The position numbers and the translations under genes were made by a program. Below are positions 53,501 to 64,000 of a DNA stretch of 64,000 nucleotides, in pieces. Each line of letters begins with the position of its first letter. The first letter of the stretch is position 1. The DNA is from Camarhynchus parvulus (Eukaryota; Chordata; Aves; Passeriformes; Thraupidae): assembly GCF_901933205.1 (NCBI RefSeq), contig NC_044572.1, positions 34,255,501-34,319,500 on the forward strand. The letters run 5' to 3'. The notes below the pieces were generated by a model, which had not been told where the DNA came from, ran no database searches, and was given only the letters and a program-made list of their open reading frames with translations.

Positions 53501-56500
53501 ACTTTTGGCTACAAAGGAAATTGGCACACAAACCCAACTTGAAGACCCACTATTCAATAACATTTGTCCCTTCAGATATTATTCTCTCCCATGGCTCCCT
53601 TGAATCCCTAGGCACACAGACAGCCCCCATGGATCCCACAGCTCCACAGACTTTGCTTGCCTTGCCTGCAACACACAGTATCATCAGGAAGGCAGGTGCC
53701 AAAGAGACATAACAGGAAGACTTAATTTGGGAGGTTTTTTAGATATCTGGCTGGTAGTTCTTATTCTAAGTTCCTTCTAAAACTTTTCCTACCTTGCACT
53801 ACTCTTTACAGCTCCCGCTGATCCAAAGCCAGTACTACAGCAAGGCACTTAATTTCTCATAGATATTTACTGAATTCCCCAAGGACAAACCAGTAGTTCT
53901 GTGAAGTACTGTGCGAAATATCAGAGTGCCAAACACAAGGCCATGGGGAGTTTTCTACTAGATGATATGGACAGAAGACAAATTGCCTATGACCGGCAGA
54001 AGTAATGGAAACCTGCTTCCTCCAAGCTCTTATGTGCTAAGGCTACTCCAGAGCTGCACTGCCAGACAGCATTTAGCACCTGAGACCTTTCCCTCACTAC
54101 CCAGAGCATTAATTTGGGTCTTTCCTGCTCAGCCAACAACTTATTAGATGAAGATTAGATTAATTTATCTAACTTTTAAGACCTCCACCCTACTGCTAAG
54201 CTTAGTAAAAAATGCCCAACAGGTTCCACAATTCTGACTGGCAGGAAGTATGGTGGAATTTCAGGAACCAGGCTTCCTACGTATGTCTCGGGAGAGTGCT
54301 TTTTATTTATCATTAGATTTTTTTTTTCCAAATATATTTCCACATTGCTACTTAATCCAAAGTTCAGCAACTTCAAGCGCTAGCTGATATATTTCAGCAT
54401 TGCTGACAGAGAAATAAAAAGGGATCAGTTTGTGAGTGGTATTACCTCTGAAGAATGATACCAAGTTCTATTCAAATGTGCATCCATTGAACTTCTCCTA
54501 TGACACAGTGCTCACCAGGGAGAGCTGCAAGCACCACCTCAGCAAGTCTCTTCTGAGAATTAGCAAACAAAGCTTTTAAGCAACCCCCCAGATGACTTTA
54601 TTTACCAGAGACAATGAAAGCTTTCCTTTTACATCTACTCATCAGGATGCAGAAATAACCCTGCAATAACCCTTCTCTAACTGTTAAAATGAGATACTGG
54701 CTCCCACCCATCACACCGAAGAACCTGTCCTGGACTCAGTTTGTGTATTGTGTCCTTTGAATTCTCCTTTCTTGATATGTTTCAGTCATCCCATAAGCTG
54801 ACCCAGGTTTTTACTCCCCTCAGATACTTCTATCCCACAATTAAACTTTTTCCCTTGTGTTTCCCTGACTGAAAGACATCCTCTACAAAACTCCCATGTT
54901 TGTACCACAAGGTGAAGCATCATCACTTTTGCTAATTGGCCCTTCCTTGTCCTCTCTTTCCTGCCAACAAAAGACCCACCCTGCATGCACAGTCTGGTCC
55001 TTGTCACTTGTACTGCAGCTCAGTAATGACCAAGTTTCTCAAGTGTGATGGGAGATCCTACCTACATCTGCCTTTCTCCTTTGTGCTTTTTGCAGCACAA
55101 AGTCTCTTGCTTTCTGTCTCATTCCTCCTTGATGGCACTGTCCAATCACTTACTACACTTGACTTTTTACATCACTTGACATGGGTCTTAGTTCCCTTCA
55201 CTGAAGTTAGAGCAAGCAACAACCAACTTTTACTGAAGTCACCAGTAGTGTGCAGTTACTGAAGGCTGAAACCATATGAAACCAATACATTTCTTGTGGT
55301 TCTTTCAATGCACAGTAAGTGAGCACAGATTGGCTGCAAATTCAACCCAGACTTAGAAACCTCAGCAAATGTTCCTGTGAACTTGATCCAGCCTTCAGGT
55401 TTGTTTCATCCAGTTTCAGGTTTCATCGTGAAAGTTTTAGTCGGCCCTACATGCTGCCCCAATAAACCATGCCTCAAATGAAATAAGGACATCAGCAAAA
55501 ATGAAGAACTCATCAGATAGCAATGTTTTAGCTTTATACCATATGTAAGAACATGCATTGACAAGCAGTATGTATACAATTACTGCTCTTGCAAATCAAA
55601 AATTGTTCATGGTAATGGACTTCTACTTGAGTACAATTTCTGCCAAGAAACTATTTTCAAGAAATGTGGATGGAATACCTCTGTGCCATAGCTGTTCTCT
55701 TTCCCCATCACAATAATATACCAAGAAACGAAGCCTTTTCATCACAACCTGTGCAGAAAACCTCCAGCAAGCTTTTTAGACATTCAGGATGTGAAATAAT
55801 GAAGTCCAAACTTTACTGAAGCAGTATTTTCTGTCTGCATTTACCATCACTGAGGCAGCAATGGGAAAGAAGAAATAATAATGAGGAAACTGAACATCTT
55901 TTATGGATCACATGAATACAAAGCCAAAATACATGTAATTGCCTAGCTCATTGAACATACCACATATTTTCCTATAAAGCTTATACTACTGGCAATGCTT
56001 CCTCACTTCTCAATCATATTAAACCAATAATTAAAATGAAAAAAAAAAGAAAAAAAGCCTAGACTTACAATACCTTTAGGAGGGCATGTAGATTGTAATT
56101 TTATGCTGCATTTCATATAAGCAGAATTTTTAAAGTTTCTTAGTCTGAAATTAAAGCAAAATCCATGTTACATTAAATTTTGGGAATTATTTAATTCCTG
56201 CATAAAAATAAAAAATACTGTTAAAGAAAAAAATATTCATAATTTTAAATCAGGTAGGAAGATAGTCAACTCCGATTTGTCACAAGCAACTGAGTCACTC
56301 CTCATTTATACACATGGGATTTGTAGAAATATTCAATTAGAAACTGTGACAGGTAGTTTCCTATAACAGATTTCAAGTCAATGTAGCAGTTAAGGGCTCT
56401 TACTGGACTGCACCTAAGTCTAAAGTAAAATCCCTGCTAACTGAAAGGGATGCAGGTTGATTTCCAGCAGAGCAGTGGTGCTGTCTACAATCCCCAGCCT

Positions 56501-59500
56501 AGCTGGGCTGAGTTACACTCTTCTAACTGAGCCAGATGGGTGAAATCAAAACTACCAGCAGCAGTAAAACATATGATGCAAATGAACAATTATTTGCACA
56601 GGACCTTTGGTGCCAATAAGAACAAATGAGATTGCATTTCATGAAGCATGAAAGAAATATCAGAAGCTCTTTACCTATTGATTGTATGTTTCTTTTACTA
56701 GCATGAAGAAGAGTACATTCATTTTATATAACTGCACTACAGGTTTCTACAAACCTTTTTTCATCTTTCTGCATGAAATGGCAAAAACCGACAGCAACAA
56801 CAAAGGACAATCTCTAAGATCATTATGATTAAGTACTGTGCAAGAGAAATCAGTAGAAAGAATTATAAAAAAATAAGGCAATATACTTTACATAGGAAAA
56901 TTATTGGGAACAGGAAATCTAAGTACTCCCCATGCACGTTCTTGAAAGCCCCCACAAAATGTCATTTTTCACTATATTTAGCAGATTATGAGAATTACAT
57001 TTAGCAAGAGGTATTTTCCTCATTATTTTAAATGGTAACACACTTGGTTTTCTTTTTATTAAAGAGCTGCTGCATAGTGCTGGGTGCAAATTCAGGGCAT
57101 TTCTACAATGTCAACATTGGTAACAGATAGTATTTCCGTAGTTGTTCAGATCCCAAAGATCACATTAAAAGCATAAGCTCAAAGTTTTTTGTGCTGAAAA
57201 TATTCAAACCAGGCTTTTATATCCATGCTCTGTGGTTAAAAAGTCAGCATCAGTCCTGGTAATCCTCTATGTGGAGGACACGAACTGTCCAGCTACCTCT
57301 TGCAAACAGCATTGCCTGACTAACCTGGTTTAAATTGCTTCACAACTTTTCCTCAGTACTGACCTTTCAGAAATGGCAGGTGAGCAAATTAAATAAGAAA
57401 AAGTAGAGATGGAAGTCACACATAAATGCTTCGACCCCCCCTTGAACAGGGATGTTTTGTGCTAGGTTTTTTAACATTTTATTAAGCATAGTTCACATTG
57501 GAAGCTACTGCAGGGAAGGAGACTGCTTTCAACAAATACCCGAGTTTTGTTGAATTTACTATACATTGTGTGTAGCAGCAGTGGAACTTAGTACCACAGA
57601 ATTGGTTGCCACCACTGCAGAAGCTATAGCTGAACTGGATGTTAAGAGGAATGGTCCTGCTATCCCCACTATAAAAGCAAGTAATAAATCCAGCCTATTC
57701 TCAGCTCAAAAGTTCTTGGGAAAGGTTTGTTCAAGGCACATGGTCAATCCCCAGCACTGACGGCGGCAGATATGAAATATTACTTATCTGCAACTTTGGA
57801 ACAAGTCACCTCTTTTGCACCTCCATCCAGAATCCACAACCCACAACTATATCCCTCTCTGTTATGGTGTCTTGCTCATACATTACAAAAGCTACTCTAA
57901 TTAGAAATTACTAGATATTAAACACTCATGCACGGCCAACCCACAGCAATTCCTCAGTAAATCAAGGACAAATTAGCAGTGTCTACCCGTACAGCCCATC
58001 TATACCTGTAGACAGAATTACTGCTGTAATCATTTCCATCTCTGCCTGTATCCTCCTGTACCACTTGGGGAAATACTTGTGCCTGATTTAAAAAAAACCA
58101 ACCAAACACCACAAACAAACCCCCAACACTGACAATGAAAGAAAACCTTTCTCAGTTCTCTGAAAAATTGGAACAAGAAATCCAGAGTCTGCAAAATTGC
58201 ACTGCTTCGGGGAAACCAAGACTCAGAAAGTACTAAATCAGCCTGACTAATTGTACTATAACTGAGCCAAATTAATTAAATAAAGCCTCCCTTTAATAGC
58301 ATTTGTTTGCTGAGCCAAGCAAGCCTTTTTGAGTGTTTCAGGTCACCATAATCCAACGTAGGTTACTTCAACAATGTGCAATATGTAACATACACAACTA
58401 TTGTTTAAATGCATTGAATTAGACTTTCAGAGGTCAAAGACAGGCAATTCTATTCACAAACACATTCAACAGATATACATCAGAAAAAAACCCATGTATT
58501 TGCATCAGTTTCAGGGTTTTACTTCTACTTCGTCATGCAAGTTCTCGCTTCTACAGCCATGTAAATTGTGTTCACTGTTTGAGTTCTGGACAAGATGTTT
58601 CAGAAAAATCCAAGGGAAAGATCACAGCAATCCCTTCTCTGTTTTTACATTCAAAACAAAAATTCATGAACCTATGATTTCGCCTATTGTCTCTACACTG
58701 TTAAAAATTATTTTCTGATTACATGATACCATACTTTGTTGGCAAAATTAGGTAGATTAAACAAAAATCACAGATGATATGCCAGGGCTCTTTCCTCTCA
58801 GCACTTTACAAGTTTAGGAGAGCAGCCCCAAAGGAAAACCAGAAGCCAAAGGAACCTTTTCTTCTTTCCTCCGTTTTCATCATATTAAAAGTTCCTTTAC
58901 TACATAATACCTGCTCACAATCAGGGCAGTCCAACTTCACTAATTCCTTATCACAACAGATATCCTCACTGCTCTCTTTCATGCGTATGTTTTGTATCCA
59001 CCAGTTGCTTTCAGATGGCTTCAGTGTTGACCTTCATTTTGTTCTAGCACGAAGCCTAGTCAGGATTCCAGCACACAACACAGGTTCCTTTCAGCTCTCT
59101 ATGGAACACTGTGCTTAAAGACTGCTAAAACTGGTGCTATTCCAGTCAGAGACCTAGGAGAACCATCTTTCAAAAGCATTTTACTGGTGGACTCCAAAAT
59201 TCCTTTGCTGACCTGCTAAATGAACCCTTGGCCTCAATAAGAGAGGAAACCAACTCCATCAAGGTCTCCACCTGGTCTCCATTTCTCGGGGCACTGGAGC
59301 ATTGCAGAGGAAGTGGTGGGATAAGGAATGTATCTTTGCAGGATATAAAATTTTCTCTCTGGCTCAGAATCAAATTGAGAGGTCAAGCCAACCGCAAACG
59401 TATTTAATGAAAATTAAGGCTGAGAGTAACACTTTGGAGTAGGTTTCACGTAGCGGAAGATGACATCAATGCTCTTTCCTCACGAGCCAAGTTCTGTAAG

Positions 59501-62500
59501 CACTAAGAATATTCTCTCATCTGCACTTAATCTCTAGTCTAGGCTATAGGCTGTCCTAAAGCATGACTTGGACAGCCTTGGCATGCAATCTCCAAACTGT
59601 GGCCCTACTTTTATTGTCTGTGACAATACATAAACTTTGTGCTGCAACTCTGTTTGCTATGTGGCCTTCATGTTTCTAGGCCCCATCCCTCACTGAACAC
59701 TAGCAAGACTTTGCAAATGACATGCAAGAGCCCTTACCTGGACATGTTACATGCAAAAATGAGAATGAAGGAGAAGAGAGGAAAACACCAAGCATCTTTA
59801 GACACCTTAGGAATTATGGATATGGTTTGTTGCATTTTAATAAATTAGTGGGATATTCACCACTGGAATGAATCTAAGATACACAATGTGCTCACATAAC
59901 TAAAAACTAACATAGGAAAAAAAAGTAATTCAATAATTTGCATTTTGAACTATCAAATTTATTTGAAAATCTAATTTTAAATCTTTTTGTAGATTAATCC
60001 TGTGCGTGCTTTTTCGCAACAAATCAAAGTAGGCAGTTTTGCGATGAAATATTGTTATTTTTTAAAATCAGTGAAATTAGACAAAGAAGTGCAACTACTT
60101 TTGTACACAAGGCCAGTGATAAGTAAATTTTAGGTTCATAAAAAATCAGGCCACAGTCAATGAAAATAACCAGCAGCTGGTCTGGGCTGCCTTGGGATTC
60201 CAGGGACACCAAGTTTACCAATCTGCAAGCCATCACATGCAGCCAAGATTGTCATGACAAGCTTTTAGCAAAACACTGGGACAGCATGAACCTTTCCTAG
60301 AGTCATCTATTAATTCTGTAATTTTCTCCTGTGCGTGTAATGTTTTGTTGCTGGTAATTTAAAGAAAATAAATGTACCAGGATAGGAGGTAACTAGCTGT
60401 ATATGTCCGCCATTTCTCTAAATGGTAGAGACAGGAAGAACAGACACTCCTTTCAGCCGTTTTAACTCAGATTGTACTTGAAAAGAAAACTAATCACAAC
60501 TGTAAAATTTTTGCTCATCCTTCACTCATAAATCAAAGCATAATAGTTTCTCCAAGTTCTTATTTCTGCAGAGGATCTGAAACTGGGCACATCAATGTGT
60601 TTTCCAAATAGGTCTGCAAGCATGTTAGGTAACTGCAATATAAAGAATGAACATATGTTATTACCAGAGTCTAGTAAGAATTAGGACCGTATTGTGGTAT
60701 GACACAGAGAAATAGACACTGAGAGCCTTATTAGCCCACACAGCTGACAGCAAAATATCTCAATACGGTTTTTTGTGCAGCCAACACAGTCATTCTGAGA
60801 ACATTACTACTGCTTAGGATCAAATTTAAACATCCCAGAAATGAAATGCCTTCCTTTTTAAAGCAAGAGACAGTAAAGTATTTCTCCTTCCCCTTCGCTA
60901 AATGCAGCGACTTGTGCAAGAGACCTATGCAGAAAGCTGGGAGTTGAAACAAAACTGGCCAAGACAAAAAACAGTGCCAGGAAGACAAGATGCTTTTTTC
61001 ATCAATTTTGGCATGCCACGTTGACAAAGGATGAAGAAATACCAATAGAGACAAGAATCCTGAAAATCTTGAGGACTTAATACTGACAGCTCTAGTGCTT
61101 GGTAACTGAATTACACAGAGGTGTGCACACATTCACTTGCAAGCAATGATGCTGATTTGACAGTGCTTCTTTCACTTGAGATTCATGGGGTGGAAAAGAA
61201 AAGGAAAGGAAAGAATCCTGAGTCTTGCACAGAAAAATTACCATAAGAAAGCTAATTCCCTATCAATTAAAAAAAAATCAACCCCACAACTAAGACACAT
61301 TCTTTCAGTGTCCTATGTTTAAATTCACCATGTAATTCTTATTTCAAGGCATGGCATTAAAGCTTTTCCTCAAAGTGCCAATCTGCTTTTTGATCTTTAC
61401 TGCTGACATGAAATAGAAGAGCTGTACATCATATAAATCTTCAGCTTTGCTTAGCTTAAAATTCATAAAGAGAGAAAGAGAAAACAAAGCCATCTGCATA
61501 AATCCTTCCAAACCAAAAGGCATTCCCCTTACCCTAACTATCATTCATTTCTGCACATCTTGTTTGAATTATCATCTGAAGTTTGTCTTGTTCCATCTCC
61601 AGAACAAGTCAAATAGCAGAGCATAAAGATATGGCTACATGAATAAAACCATATGATCTACTTGGTCACTGTTAACTTAAAAATAGGCTTACACAGAAAA
61701 ATATTATCTGGCAATTGACATGTTACTTTGATCCTTTTCTTTCTGTATCCTGTCACATGCATTCCATCCAGCAGCTACTGGAAGCACTGGCATGCACCTT
61801 CAATGTGATGAGAAGCAACAATCCAAGGGAATCGCTGCACTTTTACAAAGTTGGGATATTGAATTCAAATGAGACAGTATCATGTTACGGAAAGGAAAAG
61901 TTAAATTTTAAGACAAAGAAGAAGAACTGTGGTACTAGGCACTATAAAATGCAGCAAGTCTCAACAGGTGATACAGCAATACTTCAACAGATTCACAGGC
62001 TCATATGGTCCCATTCAGAAAAACTCATCTACAATAGAATTCCTGAAATAGAAAAGTCTCCCTTGTCTCTACCCTTCTGTTTCTATATCATGGCATGAGA
62101 TTTAAGACAATGTATGCTATACAAAAAAAAAAGGCGAGGAAGGGTCTTAGTCATACATCTTTTTTAAAAAAAAATGCTTTTTACTCATTCAAAAAAATCA
62201 AATTAACTATTTTGAGATCAAAATATCAATTTTAAGAGGTTTTATATATTTGTTGGTAGCATGTCTCAATCTGTAATGTACCATCAATGATACAACTTCA
62301 AAGTGGAAATATCGTGCCTGAATTAATTGAAAGACTTGAAGCTTGATCTATTGCTTATTGCAATAACTATTGCAGGGAATAGTTATTTTAAAGAAAGATG
62401 CTCACCGTTCCAGAATTGCTTCACTTTCCATATGCCTTCTGCAAAAGTATTTTTTTACGATGGCAAGACAGGAGAAACAAACATATTTCTCTCCACGCTC

Positions 62501-62969
62501 TTGACTTTCATTCCAAACTGTGCCCCAGCAGCAATTACAGTGATGGTACACAGGCATCAGAAGGCAAGGAGGAGAAATGCCAGGAAGAGAAGCTACATCC
62601 TACCCCAAACTAATCAACAGTCTCAAGATTAAAACACTCTTAGGGAATCAAAGGGGAGAAAACTGAATTGTCTCCCACAAATTACTCAAAGAACATAATG
62701 CTTGTGCTCTTAGAAAAAAAGGAAGCAACAAGATTTTCCCTGCTGCTGAGAAAAAGTTTGATAGAGCACTTTGATGGCACATCCAGCCATGGGCTATGAC
62801 CTTCAAGAGGCTACAGTCCTTCATGGGCTTCTTGTGCAGCTACTGCTCATAGTTTACCCCAGGAAAATCTCTCAGGGCTGAACCACAGGAACAGTGCAAT
62901 GTGTTGCAGTATCACACGGTTTGGACGCTCTGCTAAGAAACAGATGCCTAAAGATTTTTAGCTTTTTCA

Positions 62970-63355
62970 TGTATTTGTAGCTTTATAGTTTTTTAATAAA
63001 TGGTTGCATAGTTTTTAACACTTTCTCAGCCTTTCTCACACTTTAGAACAATAGCTAACCCTTTATAACACATTCTTGAAATTCTGTTTAGTCTTATTCC
63101 CAAGAAGAGAATTTCTAACATGGAAACTTTGTTTTACACCAGCACCTGAGGGACATAACAAGATATAGGACAAGGAACCCCCTGGAGAAACTCCAAGGGG
63201 CAGACCCAAGGGTGGGCTGCTGGGGTAAATGGTCCCTTATTGGTTGTACCCGCTAGATATACTAATCAATTAACTTTATAAAAATCACAGAAATCCTCTG
63301 CTATGTATGCACCTCAAAGCTTTCATTAAAGAACAGCTATTTATATTACCACTTC
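62970..63355 (+). mobile_element. Possible solo LTR of an endogenous retrovirus
   Basis: The stretch has an LTR-like order: an AT-rich left part starting near TGTATTTGTAGC, a GC-richer middle (CCCCCTGGAGAAACTCC, CAGACCCAAGGGTGGG), a TATA-like TTATAAAA (63276-63283), and an ATTAAA polyadenylation-like hexamer about 50 bases later (63325-63330). No gag, pol or env sequence and no second LTR lie nearby. Boundaries and a target-site duplication could not be fixed. The family is not identified. Confidence 0.3.
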
Positions 63356-64000
63356 AATATTATTTGCAAAAGTTTTTTTTTCTGATTCCAGGCAACAAAA
63401 CCCCACAGATGTAGTCAAAGTACATTGCCTCAAATCCAAAACCATCCTTCTTGTTACTGCATTAGTAACTTAGTTACTTAGTTGCCACTTTGCTGTTTGT
63501 TTTACTCCTGGAAAAAGCAGGTAATAGCAAGCTGCACAAGACACAGGGAGAGTTTGCAGTGGCCAGAACTTTACATGCAATTTTCTTTCACAAACGTATA
63601 TGCTCACAGAAATGATTGATTTTACTTTTCATGGTATTAAAAAAAGCAGGCAAAGTAAGAAAGCTTTGTCTTGAAAAGTCAACGACAGGTGAAATAAAAG
63701 GGAAGTGGGGGGAGATGCCTGAGCCTATAGGAATTTACAATGGTAACAGTGAGGCAAAATCTTACTAGTTAAAAATAAAATCTGGAAGGACGAGAGAAAA
63801 TGTTAGATTGGTTCAGAGATGTGCAAGGATAATCATAGGTTCTTCATCTAAGAATGCCATCCAATTTTGATCACAGGTTCCATTTGTGGTACCAGCTGTG
63901 CATGAGAATGAAATTTATAGACATTCAACAGTCTCATTCAACAGACTGCCCAGAGGCAACACTGAAAATGTTCTCACCAGTGTGCTCTAACTGCTTGCAG

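Larger units (their letters stand above)
12663..64000 (-). other. JAZF1: JAZF1 intron 2, partial (continues beyond position 64000)
   Basis: Everything to the right of exon 3 is upstream of it on the minus strand. The exon 2 peptide (EHIEDNHIDTDPRVLEKQEL...SYINR) was not found by eye in any part, so the intron is at least 51 kb. Its contents are AT-rich non-coding DNA with two CR1 fragments, one minisatellite, a tandem duplication, hairpins and simple repeats, each listed separately. Stretches not listed separately (for example 12690-15900, 26000-39000, 51000-62900) show only short unrecognised open frames and homopolymer runs. Confidence 0.85.

Noticed and set aside
60731..61132. 133-codon minus-strand frame with hydrophobic stretches
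   Set aside because: No family recognised and no splice or start context. Hydrophobic composition is common in chance frames of T-rich strands.
61715..62098. 127-codon plus-strand frame
   Set aside because: No recognisable motif, opposite strand to the host gene, no supporting promoter or splice signal.

Overview
This is intronic vertebrate DNA and almost certainly avian. It carries two diverged fragments of CR1, the dominant bird LINE; one still ends in the ATTCTATG-type 3' tail typical of bird CR1. Interspersed repeats are otherwise sparse, the DNA is AT-rich, and no prokaryotic-style operon or dense coding is present.

The only coding segment I can identify is one internal exon on the minus strand, 12466-12662. 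It encodes the Ser/Thr/Pro-rich middle of JAZF1 (juxtaposed with another zinc finger 1; TIP27), with good splice sites on both sides. It corresponds to exon 3 of the five-exon human gene. Positions 1-12465 are therefore part of the following intron (intron 3), and 12663-64000 part of the preceding one (intron 2). I looked by eye for the zinc-finger exons (exon 2 at higher coordinates, exons 4 and 5 at lower ones) and did not find them; they probably lie outside the window.

Layout. 1-12465: intron 3, with a GC-richer patch (about 590-960), an alternating purine-pyrimidine tract (2145-2198), a T-rich tract (about 8396-8431) and a perfect 22-bp palindrome (8552-8573). 12466-12662: JAZF1 exon 3. 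12663-64000: intron 2, with an AP-1/CRE-like motif cluster (15943-15974), an exact 59-bp direct repeat at 19092 and 20529, a GC-rich minisatellite of 52-56-bp period (23491-24035), CR1 fragments (24431-24712 minus, about 48240-48503 plus), a 17-bp perfect hairpin (39109-39155), an exact 104-bp tandem duplication (45082-45291), a 14-bp hairpin with a competing third arm (50492-50532) and a possible solo LTR near the right end (about 62970-63355).

The many other open frames of 60-160 codons look like chance frames in an intron. I did not recognise any as a conserved protein and did not call them genes. No tRNA, rRNA, CRISPR array, defence system or complete mobile element was seen. Two segments deserve a check as possible cryptic exons or decayed coding sequence: 19656-19713 and 20048-20401, both minus. 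The first is compatible in phase with splicing from JAZF1 exon 2. I found no convincing new biological system here; the most unusual items are the structural repeats.
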